Assembly (NCBI GenBank): GCA_016880595.1
Contig: JAEHDC010000013.1
Coordinates: forward strand, 1-25,396
Direction: 5' to 3'
Length of the DNA: 25,396 bases
Source of the DNA: Candidatus Saccharimonadota bacterium
GTDB lineage: Bacteria > Patescibacteriota > Saccharimonadia > Saccharimonadales > EFPC-124
The notes under the pieces were generated by a model. That model ran no database searches. It worked only from the letters and a program-made list of their open reading frames with translations, and was not told where the DNA came from. This document shows positions 12,893 through 19,338 of the stretch, one piece after another (position 1 is the first letter of the stretch; each line of letters begins with the position of its first letter). Made by a program: the position numbers and the translations under genes.

Positions 12893-14118
12893 GTTGGCTT
12901 GGTTTGCACATAAACTTGCTCGTCAATAAATTTTAGGTCGCGCTCGAACTGCTTGTGATCTGGATTGTTTAAGATTAAAACCGCGCAGAATTTATGGCCG
13001 TTTGCCGCTTTATCAACAAATGCACCAGGCTTAACTTTGACGCTAAAATAGGTGAGCGACAACAGCTTTTTTGCAGCGGTTTGATTTTTGATGTTTACAA
13101 AAATTCCGGGGTTTTTGGGGTAAAGCTCGATGACAGCGCAGTCTTCGTGCTTTGTGGCTTGCAGCTGCGGTTTTTGGCCAAGCGCCAAATAGAGCGCGGC
13201 GCCGGTTATGTCTAAGCCGTTTGCAAGCCAGTGCATTTGTTCGCGGTAACCTCCGTTGCGTGCACCGATTTCTACAATCCTAGGGCCATCCTTGGTCATA
13301 ATGATTTCAATATGCGAAGGAGAATTTTTGATTCCAAGCGCGCGAATTCCAGCCACGGCGCATTCTCTCAACGCCAGTTGGTCGTTAGCTTTTAGCGCGC
13401 TTGGCAGGCGGCGGCTGTAGCAAAGAGTGTCGTCAAAACCTACATCATAACCTGTTTGGTAATCTACAATTTGTTTTAGTACTTGCGGATTGCCGTCAGC
13501 GCCGGTAAAGGCGTCAACCGAGTACATGTTGCCATGCAAAAATTCCTCCACCAAAAGACTTGGTGTGCGATTTGGTGCGTATTTTTTGTAAATAGCGCCG
13601 ATTTGCTTTGCGGCTACGCGATAGTTGATTAATAATTCATCCAGATTATGGTTTTTGGTGACCAGCAAACTTTTTGCCAAGTTCGCTGGCTTGAGTATAA
13701 GAGGAAAACTATGGCTGGCGGCAAAGTCGCGCAGTGTTTGTTCGTTTTTTACAATGGCAAAATCTGGACTGATGGTGACTGGCGCTTTGGCAAAAAGTGA
13801 GCGCATCAAATATTTGTCAGTGCAAGCCGCAGCGCTGGCTGGCGAAATTCCCGGCAGCCCAAGTTCTTGGGCGATCCAACTTTTTGGCAGAATATAGCCT
13901 TCGTAGTTTGTGGCGATGATTCCGTCAATTGGATCTTTAATTTTATGCACAGCTGCAAGAACTTTTTCTTTGGAACTAAAATCGCATAGTATGCGGCGCG
14001 ATTCATCTGGAAGTTCAGCACGGGTTACATTTTCTAGGGCAATAAAATCATAGTTATTTTGAGTGAGATATCTGGTAAGTGTTGATAATTTTTCGCCGAT
14101 AATGAGAATTCGTTTCAT
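12889..14118 (-). CDS. ATP-grasp domain protein (carboxylate-amine ligase type)
   Basis: ATP-grasp enzymes activate a carboxylate as an acyl-phosphate and join it to an amine or thiol. The 409-residue protein has a Rossmann-like N-terminal pre-grasp domain (KRILIIGEKLSTL, GIIATNYEGYI). The ATP-binding domain shows FPLILKPANLAKS, SLLVEEFLHGNMYSVDAFTG, SHIEIIMTKDGPRIVEIGAR and NGGY, which supply the expected Lys, Glu and Asn positions. The C-terminal part resembles the biotin-carboxylase/BacD-like subgroup. The substrate is unknown. It is divergent from the RimB-like gene with only 33 bp between starts, so this ligase and the rimK pair may share control. No other pathway genes are adjacent. Confidence 0.85.
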   Translation of the reverse strand: MKRILIIGEKLSTLTRYLTQNNYDFIALENVTRAELPDESRRILCDFSSKEKVLAAVHKIKDPIDGIIATNYEGYILPKSWIAQELGLPGISPASAAACTDKYLMRSLFAKAPVTISPDFAIVKNEQTLRDFAASHSFPLILKPANLAKSLLVTKNHNLDELLINYRVAAKQIGAIYKKYAPNRTPSLLVEEFLHGNMYSVDAFTGADGNPQVLKQIVDYQTGYDVGFDDTLCYSRRLPSALKANDQLALRECAVAGIRALGIKNSPSHIEIIMTKDGPRIVEIGARNGGYREQMHWLANGLDITGAALYLALGQKPQLQATKHEDCAVIELYPKNPGIFVNIKNQTAAKKLLSLTYFSVKVKPGAFVDKAANGHKFCAVLILNNPDHKQFERDLKFIDEQVYVQTKPT

Positions 14119-14131
14119 TTGGCAACCTTAA

Positions 14132-14151
14132 TATGATAGTATAAGTTTATT
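14132..14151 (+). promoter_or_regulatory. -10 region of the RimB-like gene, leaderless type
   Basis: TATAAG (14140-14145) ends 6 nt before the ATG at 14152, with TATGAT just upstream (14132-14137). TTGGCA (14119-14124) is a possible -35 with a short 15-nt spacer. There is no Shine-Dalgarno sequence. Confidence 0.5.
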
Positions 14152-14667
14152 ATGGCACGAAGAACAGATTTTCATAGAGTTATTATTGGGCGCTCCGAGA
14201 CGTTGACGTTTGTTGGCACAGATCTTGTTAGTGTGCCCGCCAAAACAGATACTGGCGCTTATAGATCCTCTGTCCACGCCAGAAATATTCAGCTAAAAGA
14301 TGGATTGCTGAGCTTTGAACTGCTCGCTGGCCATCCGGCTTGTGGGAATATAAGCTATCAGATGCAGGCAAGCGAGTTTTCGGAAGTTACAATTACTAAC
14401 TCATTTGGCGAGAGTGAAACTCGCTACGACGTTAAGCTAAAAGTAAAGCTGGGGCCAAAAGTTTTCTTTGCGCGGTTCACCTTGGCTGACCGCTCAAAAA
14501 TGATTTACCCAGTCTTGCTTGGCCGTAAGTTGTTGAATGGCCGGTTTATTGTTGATAGCGCCGAAACAAGCTTGGACCGTGTAGCCCTAAAAGAGCGTTA
14601 CGGTGTTGAGCTGCCTAAAGATGAAGATGACGAGGAGGACCAGAATGAAAATAGCGATATTATCTAA
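14152..14667 (+). CDS. RimB-like retropepsin-fold protease (COG4067)
   Basis: This family, often annotated as ATP-dependent zinc protease, has a single-domain aspartic (retropepsin) fold. It is found beside RimK, whose poly-glutamate products it is thought to process. The key element VPAKTDTGAYRSSVHA places the catalytic-type D33-T34-G35. The later blocks ARFTLADRSKMIYPVLLGRKLL and GRFIVDSAE are typical of the family. The C-terminus is a very acidic tail (KDEDDEEDQNENSDII). The DNA of this tail includes the GAGGAGG ribosome-binding site of rimK, whose start lies 23 nt before this stop. The overlap and pairing strongly suggest a coupled ligase-protease system. Confidence 0.87.
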   Translation: MARRTDFHRVIIGRSETLTFVGTDLVSVPAKTDTGAYRSSVHARNIQLKDGLLSFELLAGHPACGNISYQMQASEFSEVTITNSFGESETRYDVKLKVKLGPKVFFARFTLADRSKMIYPVLLGRKLLNGRFIVDSAETSLDRVALKERYGVELPKDEDDEEDQNENSDII

Positions 14668-15547
14668 AGGCTCGGCAAATTACTCAACAAAACGTCTCAA
14701 AGAAGAGGCAGAGCTGCGAGGCCACGAAATTAAGGTTGTTAACTATGCTAAGAGCTACGTAACTGTAGAAAAAAGTAATCCGGTGGTGCGATATAACGGT
14801 AAAGAGTTAAATGACTTTGACGTAATAATTCCGCGCATTGCGCAATCTTACACCAGTTATGGTACGGCTATTGTGCGTCAGTTTGAAATGCGCGGTGTGT
14901 TTACAACGGCCAGCTCTATTGCTATTAATCGCTCGCGAGATAAGTTGCGCAGCTACCAGGTCTTAGCGCGTGCTGGAGTGGATATTCCAAAGACGCTGTT
15001 TGCCCGCGAAACCGCAGCTTTTGACGACCTTATTGAGCAGGCCGGTGGCACGCCGCTTATCATAAAAGTGGCACGCGGCACGCACGGTAACGGCGTGGTT
15101 TTGGCTGAGACGCAAAAGGCTGCCAAAGCTGTAATGCAGGCATTTTATGTTGAGGGCGTAAACTTTGTGGTGCAGGAATTTGTTAAAGAGTCGGCTGGTG
15201 TTGACATACGGGCTTTTGTGGTTGGTAGCAAGGTTGTCGCTAGCTATAAGCGTCAGAGCTTAGATGATGATTTTCGCTCTAATTTGCATCAGGGCGGCGA
15301 AGGCGTAGTTGTAAAGCTCACTGAAGAAGAGCGCCATACTGCCGTAAAAGCGGCGCGCACTATGGGTTTGCCAGTTTGCGGCGTAGATTTAATGCGCTCT
15401 AGTCGTGGGCCATTGGTGCTTGAGGTTAACTCTTCGCCAGGCTTTGGTATCGAAAAAATTACCGGCCGCAATGTTGCAGAAAAAATTATCGAATACATTG
15501 AACTAAATGCCAAACGCACTCACAAAAAAGATCGAATTGGCGCGTAA
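14645..15547 (+). CDS. rimK: RimK-type alpha-L-glutamate ligase
   Basis: RimK is an ATP-grasp ligase that adds glutamate residues to the C-terminus of ribosomal protein S6 or related acceptors. The 300-residue length equals that of E. coli RimK. Characteristic stretches are MKIAILSKGSANYSTKRL, DFDVIIPRIA, RSRDKLRSYQVLARAGVDIP, PLIIKVARGTHGNGVVLAE, FVVQEFVKESAGVDIRAFVV, VCGVDLMRSSRGPLVLEVN and SSPGFGIEKITG. I chose the ATG at 14645, which has GAGGAGG at 14632-14638, rather than the frame's earlier start at 14603. It overlaps the RimB-like gene by 23 nt and the following DUF192 gene by up to 41 nt. Confidence 0.94.
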   Translation: MKIAILSKGSANYSTKRLKEEAELRGHEIKVVNYAKSYVTVEKSNPVVRYNGKELNDFDVIIPRIAQSYTSYGTAIVRQFEMRGVFTTASSIAINRSRDKLRSYQVLARAGVDIPKTLFARETAAFDDLIEQAGGTPLIIKVARGTHGNGVVLAETQKAAKAVMQAFYVEGVNFVVQEFVKESAGVDIRAFVVGSKVVASYKRQSLDDDFRSNLHQGGEGVVVKLTEEERHTAVKAARTMGLPVCGVDLMRSSRGPLVLEVNSSPGFGIEKITGRNVAEKIIEYIELNAKRTHKKDRIGA

Positions 15548-16007
15548 CCTGTATTGTTACGCTTTGGGCTTTTGTTGTCTTTTGGCGTTGATTGCGGTTT
15601 ATCGCCCGTCATACAAATTTGACGTCACAATAAATAATTCCAAAATTTTTGCAAACGTAGTAACAACCGCAGCTCAGCAACAAAAAGGTTTGGGCGGCTT
15701 GGGAAGTTTGTCATCTGGTAATGGCATGCTATTTGCCTTTCGCGAGCCAGCTAAGCGCGGCATTTGGATGAAAGATATGAATTTTGCCATAGATGTGGTT
15801 TGGATTGGCAATGACGGCAAGGTGGCAAAAGTAGACAAGGGTATTGCACCAGAGACATATCCGGAAGTTTTTTCTGCGAAAGATGTTAAGTTTATCCTAG
15901 AAATCCCCAGTGGTGACGCAGATAAGTTTGGTATTATTGCTGGTCAGCAAGTGATTTTCTCGTGGCCGAGCACACAAAGTGCTATTATAAATACATGGTT
16001 TCTATAA
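15507..16007 (+). CDS. DUF192 family membrane-anchored extracytoplasmic protein
   Basis: DUF192 proteins are small extracytoplasmic beta-barrel-like proteins of unknown function. The 166-residue protein has one N-terminal hydrophobic anchor (about 17-34, YCYALGFCCLLALIAV). The domain follows with QQKGLGGLGSL, GMLFAFREPAKRGIWMKDMN, FAIDVVWIGNDGKV, a conserved Pro-rich turn (APETYPEVF) and FILEIPSGDADK with FGIIAGQQV. All are standard blocks. The ATG at 15507 lies 41 nt inside rimK; a later start would cut into the anchor region. No Shine-Dalgarno sequence is evident, so coupling with rimK is likely. Confidence 0.9.
   Translation: MPNALTKKIELARNLYCYALGFCCLLALIAVYRPSYKFDVTINNSKIFANVVTTAAQQQKGLGGLGSLSSGNGMLFAFREPAKRGIWMKDMNFAIDVVWIGNDGKVAKVDKGIAPETYPEVFSAKDVKFILEIPSGDADKFGIIAGQQVIFSWPSTQSAIINTWFL
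15983..15988 (+). promoter_or_regulatory. -10 box, leaderless type
   Basis: TATTAT is followed by exactly 6 nt (AAATAC) and the ATG at 15995. No Shine-Dalgarno sequence and no convincing -35 are present. Confidence 0.45.
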
Positions 16008-16474
16008 TTTTTTTAATAGTACTTTTTGGCCTGCTGTTCTTGATGGCATTTGCCACGCGTCGGCGCTTTGGACTACTTGGTCTGGCGCTTTGTGCCGGTT
16101 ATTTACTGAGCGAAATCTACACCAATACATTAACTCCGTTTATTGAGCAGCAAGGCGTATCTATATCTTATCCACCGCTAGAAATTGTTGTCCAAACTGT
16201 ACTGATTTTATTGCCAGCTGCAATCCTGCTGTTTAGCGGCGCTAGTTACCAGGTGATGTGGCAAAGAGTTTTTGGCGCGGTGGCATTTGCAGCTATGGCT
16301 ATGGCGTTTTTGATGGAGCCGCTAACTTCTACGCTCCAGTTTGATACCTCGGGCATGGCTTTTGTGACGGCTTTTGGAGGCTCTAAAGATATAATTATTG
16401 GCATAGGCGTAGTTTTGGCTGTAGCCGACGCGCTTTTAACAGGCTATTTCAAGCCAAAAAAGCACAGCCATTGA
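15995..16474 (+). CDS. Four-helix integral membrane protein of unknown function
   Basis: From the ATG at 15995 the protein has 159 residues and about four to five hydrophobic helices: VSIIFLIVLFGLLFLMAFA; GLLGLALCAGYLLSEIY; VVQTVLILLPAAILLFSG; VFGAVAFAAMAMAFLMEPL; and IIIGIGVVLAVADALLTGYF. A basic loop (TRRRFG) follows helix 1 and a basic end (KPKKHSH) suggests a cytoplasmic C-terminus. I recognise no family. An in-frame start exists at 15962, but it would add a polar segment with three Cys/Tyr/Lys codons and overlap DUF192 further. A -10 box 6 nt before 15995 supports the later start. Confidence 0.7.
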   Translation: MVSIIFLIVLFGLLFLMAFATRRRFGLLGLALCAGYLLSEIYTNTLTPFIEQQGVSISYPPLEIVVQTVLILLPAAILLFSGASYQVMWQRVFGAVAFAAMAMAFLMEPLTSTLQFDTSGMAFVTAFGGSKDIIIGIGVVLAVADALLTGYFKPKKHSH

Positions 16475-16500
16475 CAAACATGGGCTAAATACGGTAAAAT
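16471..16500 (+). promoter_or_regulatory. Promoter of tRNA-Lys
   Basis: A perfect TTGACA (16471-16476) and TAAAAT (16495-16500) are 18 nt apart. Transcription would begin near 16507, 7 nt before the tRNA. Confidence 0.8.
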
Positions 16501-16513
16501 TACTCTGTTAAAC

Positions 16514-16590
16514 GGGCCCATAGCTCAGCTGGTTAGAGCACCTGCCTTTTAAGCAGGGTGTCCTGGGTTCAAGTCCCAGTGGGCCCTCCA
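16514..16590 (+). tRNA. tRNA-Lys (anticodon UUU), CCA encoded
   Basis: A complete cloverleaf is visible. GGGCCCA (16514-16520) pairs with TGGGCCC (16580-16586). The D arm is GCTC-AGCTGGTTA-GAGC. The anticodon stem CCTGC/GCAGG encloses loop CTTTTAA with anticodon TTT. The T arm is CTGGG-TTCAAGT-CCCAG. The 3' CCA (16588-16590) is encoded. The discriminator base is T (U73), whereas A73 is usual for bacterial tRNA-Lys. The gene has its own promoter and an intrinsic terminator. Confidence 0.97.
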
Positions 16591-16595
16591 TGAAG

Positions 16596-16623
16596 AATAC
16601 CTCTCTTAGCAAGAGGTATTTTT
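16596..16623 (+). terminator. Intrinsic terminator of tRNA-Lys
   Basis: AATACCTCT (16596-16604) and AGAGGTATT (16612-16620) form a 9-bp stem with a 7-nt loop, and the strand continues TTT. Outside it, CCATGAA (16588-16594) and TTCATGG pair as well, so the full hairpin can reach into the tRNA's encoded CCA. Confidence 0.85.
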
Positions 16624-16641
16624 CATGGAGACAAGAGTTTT

Positions 16642-16674
16642 GGCTGGTCGCAAAGACGCTCTTTGCAACCAGCC
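16642..16674. repeat. Second strong hairpin after tRNA-Lys
   Basis: GGCTGGT-C-GCAAAG (16642-16655) pairs with CTTTGC-A-ACCAGCC (16661-16674) around a 5-nt loop, with a single C/A mismatch. Neither strand has a U-tract next to it. It separates the tRNA unit from the convergent gene ending at 16686 and may act as a factor-dependent or pausing terminator. Confidence 0.7.
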
Positions 16675-16685
16675 GTGGGTAGACT

Positions 16686-17156
16686 CTAAAAAGATGGAGG
16701 GCTGGTTATTCTTCGTACTTTGCGTCCTTTGCGCATAAGCAGCTCACCCTCTTCCTCTAGGATCGCATAGGCCATTGCCCAGGCCAAGCCATCCTGCAGA
16801 TTGATTTGGCGCGCTTTAGTAAATGAGCAAAGAATATCATAAGATCTTTCGTATAGACCAAATGGTAACTTTCCAAGTTGAGCTTTGTCAATGTCACCAA
16901 TCACCTCCGAATAATCTGTGATAAAATGCCCGTTTAGTTTCGCAAATCTGCAAAACGTGCCTTGGATTACATAGTGATGCACAGAATCATCATACCAACA
17001 TTTGTAACCTTTCATTGTAAAGATATCAACTTGGCATAGTAAGTCTATGGCACTCTTTGCATCATCTGCCATACTGCGGTTTATCGATGAAGATGATCTA
17101 TCCTGTAACAGATCAATAATAGTCGAATAAGCTAGCAAGTCTGGCGCAAGAAACAT
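16686..17156 (-). CDS. Hypothetical protein downstream of umuD
   Basis: No family recognised. The 156-residue soluble protein has an N-terminal helical part (DLLAYSTIIDLLQD, then DDAKSAIDLLCQVD). The middle is beta-rich and holds several aromatic and Cys residues (GYKCWYDDSVHHYVIQGTFC). The C-terminus is helical (LQDGLAWAMAYAILEEEGELLMR) with a basic end (KGRKVRRI). The ATG has GGAGG 7 nt upstream, a strong site. It is on the same strand as umuD, 56 bp downstream, and may be co-transcribed with it; a link to DNA-damage tolerance is only suggested by position. Confidence 0.65.
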   Translation of the reverse strand: MFLAPDLLAYSTIIDLLQDRSSSSINRSMADDAKSAIDLLCQVDIFTMKGYKCWYDDSVHHYVIQGTFCRFAKLNGHFITDYSEVIGDIDKAQLGKLPFGLYERSYDILCSFTKARQINLQDGLAWAMAYAILEEEGELLMRKGRKVRRITSPPSF

Positions 17157-17212
17157 AGCTAACCTCCATAAGCTACCCGTAAGTTTAACTTATCATTTAC
17201 CTGGCAAAAATA

Positions 17213-17617
17213 CTAGCGGACTTTATGGATTGTATAGGTGACAACGCCCCAGAGCTGCGCATCTGTTGCTTCGTGTAAGGCAATTGGCTGGTAGGCTGGG
17301 TTTGCAGCAACAAGCCAGGCTTTTTGGCTGTCGCGTCTTAGGTATTTTAAGGTAAATTCACCATCAACGGTCGCCACAACTACATCGCCATTCTTTGGTT
17401 GCAACGATTTGTCCACAGCAACAATATCGCCAGGAAGAATGTGCGCGCCAACCATAGAGTCACCATCAACCTTAAGATAATAAGTACTAATGGGATTGCG
17501 CGCCACTAGCTCATTAAGGTTTAGAGCTGTTCCGCCAGCATCTTCGGCTGGATTTGGGAAACCAGCCTTAACAGGGGTGGCCATAAGTTTTGGAAAATCT
17601 GTCAAGTGTTTTTTCAT
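17213..17617 (-). CDS. umuD: UmuD-like S24 peptidase (Pol V subunit)
   Basis: UmuD is cut in response to RecA filaments to UmuD', which joins UmuC to form error-prone DNA polymerase V. The 134-residue protein lacks any helix-turn-helix, so it is UmuD rather than LexA. The self-cleavage site is A18-G19 in KAGFPNPAED, matching CGFPSPA in E. coli. The catalytic pair is Ser54 (DGDSMVG) and Lys91 (GEFTLKYL), separated by 37 residues exactly as in E. coli UmuD (60 and 97). GDIVAVDKS and WGVVTYTIHKVR complete the family pattern. It is separated from umuC (starting at 25263, plus strand) by about 7.6 kb. No clear Shine-Dalgarno sequence is seen; CATAAT lies 9 nt before the ATG. Confidence 0.93.
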   Translation of the reverse strand: MKKHLTDFPKLMATPVKAGFPNPAEDAGGTALNLNELVARNPISTYYLKVDGDSMVGAHILPGDIVAVDKSLQPKNGDVVVATVDGEFTLKYLRRDSQKAWLVAANPAYQPIALHEATDAQLWGVVTYTIHKVR

Positions 17618-17674
17618 ACTTTTTTATTATGGCACAACAGAGGTAAAAAGTGTAGAAATGCTATTAATAATCAT

Positions 17675-17711
17675 AACCATGGTTGACTTTTTTAAGTATT
17701 AATGTTAATAT
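17675..17711 (+). promoter_or_regulatory. Promoter of the surface protein gene, with palindrome at -35
   Basis: TTGACT (17683-17688) and TAATAT (17706-17711) are 17 nt apart, giving a leader of about 31 nt. The 10-bp palindrome AACCATGGTT (17675-17684) overlaps the -35 box and could be an operator. Confidence 0.7.
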
Positions 17712-17748
17712 ACGTAAAGATAAATTGAGGTTAACTGGAGGTTCTAGC

Positions 17749-19026
17749 GTGAATATTAAATTACGTAATCTTCTTCGTCCGAAAATGGTGTTATGTGGTC
17801 TTTTAATGGCTGTTGCACTTGCTGCGGGCTATGGTTTTGTAACACGATCTACTGTCGAAGCGGCAGTCGATTGTGATAGCAATGCCGTCATTAAATGTGG
17901 TTATAGCGATCTTTCTGACTTTATGTCAAAGTTCCAAGCTAACTCTTATGGCGACTTGCAGAACATTTATGGTTACTGGGGTCTTGGCGATGTTGATGAA
18001 TATGTCGCAAGCGCTCAGCACGTTACCGTATATAAAAATGGTGAGGTTAAATTGGACGATGGTACAGTTGTTGCGACTAACGCCTACAGCTTAGGCCGAC
18101 AATCCATTGGTAGTAATCGTAAAAGCATTGTAATTGCTGGTACGACCTACTATTACAGCTCAACCAGCAACAGCTTTGCTTCTAGCAGCTTAGATGGTTA
18201 CGCGCTGTTTAACAGCGATGATCACAGCATGTCACTTGCAACCTTAAAAGCTTGCGGTAACCCTGTTTGGGGTACTAGTCCAGGCTACAAGTGTGAAATG
18301 CTTGAACAAACTAAAATTAGCGATACAGAATATGAGTATCTTGCCACTCCTTATGTCAAGGATGGCGCAACTGTTACCAAAATCGTTTACGACTTTGGCG
18401 ATGGTAAAAGCGTAACTGTTACTGAGGACTTTGATCAATCTGTAACTCACACCTACGCTCCTGGTGATTACACCGCAACAGCTACAGTTTACTTTGACGT
18501 AAACGGTTCCGAGAAGAGCGATACCCGCGAGTCTTGTACCAAATCTGTCAGCGTGCCACAACCAGAAGTTGTCTACGTTTGTAAAGATTTGACCGCTTCG
18601 CAGGTTTCTGATAGTACAAGCAAATTTACCTTTGCTGCTGAGTCTGAAACTGAGAACGCCGTCTTAAAGAGTGCCACATTTAAGTTTGACGACAACAGCA
18701 CGGTAACTGTTGATTCCGAAGACGGTAGCACGGTTAGTACAACCTACAACTACACCGAAGCCGGTGATCACACTACCTCTGTCGATTTAGTCTTCGACCA
18801 AGGTACTGATACTGGCAACGCCAACTGTGTTGTAAGTACGACTACCACTAAAGAGGAAACTCCTACAACTCCTACGACAACCACCACAGAAACTCCAACC
18901 TCATTACCAAGCACTGGTATTGAAGAAATTGCTAGCGCCACCCTTGGTCTTGGTAGCTTGACTGGCGCCGGAGTTTACTACCGCCGTTCCCACCTTAACG
19001 TGTTAGACAAAATTTTTAAGAGATAA
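17749..19026 (+). CDS. Cell-wall-anchored surface protein with PKD-like repeats and LPSTG sorting signal
   Basis: The 425-residue protein begins with a basic N-terminus and a hydrophobic signal (MVLCGLLMAVALAAGYGF) ending near VEA-AVD. The mature part is rich in Ser, Thr, Asp and Tyr. Two PKD-like beta-sandwich units can be seen: YDFGDGKSVTVTEDFDQSVT with HTYAPGDYTATATVYF, and KFDDNSTVTVDSEDGSTVST with YNYTEAGDHTTSVDLVF. A Thr/Pro-rich spacer precedes LPSTG (386-390), a hydrophobic stretch and a basic end (YYRRS...KIFKR), the layout of a sortase substrate. I chose the GTG at 17749 because GGAGG (17737-17741) lies 7 nt before it. It has its own promoter and terminator. No sortase gene is in the window. 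PKD domains often serve adhesion, so a host-contact role is plausible. Confidence 0.88.
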   Translation: MNIKLRNLLRPKMVLCGLLMAVALAAGYGFVTRSTVEAAVDCDSNAVIKCGYSDLSDFMSKFQANSYGDLQNIYGYWGLGDVDEYVASAQHVTVYKNGEVKLDDGTVVATNAYSLGRQSIGSNRKSIVIAGTTYYYSSTSNSFASSSLDGYALFNSDDHSMSLATLKACGNPVWGTSPGYKCEMLEQTKISDTEYEYLATPYVKDGATVTKIVYDFGDGKSVTVTEDFDQSVTHTYAPGDYTATATVYFDVNGSEKSDTRESCTKSVSVPQPEVVYVCKDLTASQVSDSTSKFTFAAESETENAVLKSATFKFDDNSTVTVDSEDGSTVSTTYNYTEAGDHTTSVDLVFDQGTDTGNANCVVSTTTTKEETPTTPTTTTTETPTSLPSTGIEEIASATLGLGSLTGAGVYYRRSHLNVLDKIFKR

Positions 19027-19056
19027 TTAGCCAAATTTTTCTGACCGCTCTTTTGC

Positions 19057-19083
19057 AAAGCCGCCCGTAATTGGGCGGTTTTT
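19057..19083 (+). terminator. Intrinsic terminator of the surface protein gene
   Basis: AAAGCCGCCC (19057-19066), loop GTAATT, GGGCGG (19073-19078) followed by TTTTT (19079-19083). The core stem is 6 GC pairs, extended by A-U and G-U pairs into the T-run. Confidence 0.93.
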
Positions 19084-19090
19084 GCTTTAT

Positions 19091-19119
19091 TTCACACTCC
19101 GCCAGTAGATTGTTATAAT
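19091..19119 (+). promoter_or_regulatory. Promoter giving a leaderless mRNA
   Basis: TTCACA (19091-19096) and a perfect TATAAT (19114-19119) are 17 nt apart. TATAAT ends 6 nt before the ATG at 19126, so the mRNA should start at or next to the start codon. No Shine-Dalgarno sequence is present. Confidence 0.75.
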
Positions 19120-19125
19120 AACAAT

Positions 19126-19338
19126 ATGAGTAAAAAACAAAAGAAGCGCAACAAACCATACACTGGCGAGAATGCTGCCAGCAAACCGGTAGTGCGGCGA
19201 TACCAGGCGGTTGTTCGCTCTCCCCAAGGCGAGTGGTGGCATGACCACAAAAAGCAGATCAAAATTGGTGCCATTGTCATTTGTGGTGGCGCAGCTTTTA
19301 TTTATCTAATCTACGAGTTTCTAAGACTAGTGTTTTAG
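19126..19338 (+). CDS. Small basic single-pass membrane protein
   Basis: No family recognised. The 70-residue protein has a very basic N-terminus (MSKKQKKRNKPYTGENAA), a middle segment VVRRYQAVVRSPQGEWWHDHKK with a Trp-Trp-His cluster, and one C-terminal helix (about 47-68, IGAIVICGGAAFIYLIYEFL). The charge pattern puts the N-terminus in the cytoplasm, probably near nucleic acid or phospholipid head groups. The last 12 bp overlap the end of the convergent histidine kinase gene. Confidence 0.75.
   Translation: MSKKQKKRNKPYTGENAASKPVVRRYQAVVRSPQGEWWHDHKKQIKIGAIVICGGAAFIYLIYEFLRLVF

Noticed and set aside
17213..17617. LexA repressor
   Set aside because: There is no N-terminal helix-turn-helix, and the length and residue spacing match UmuD.
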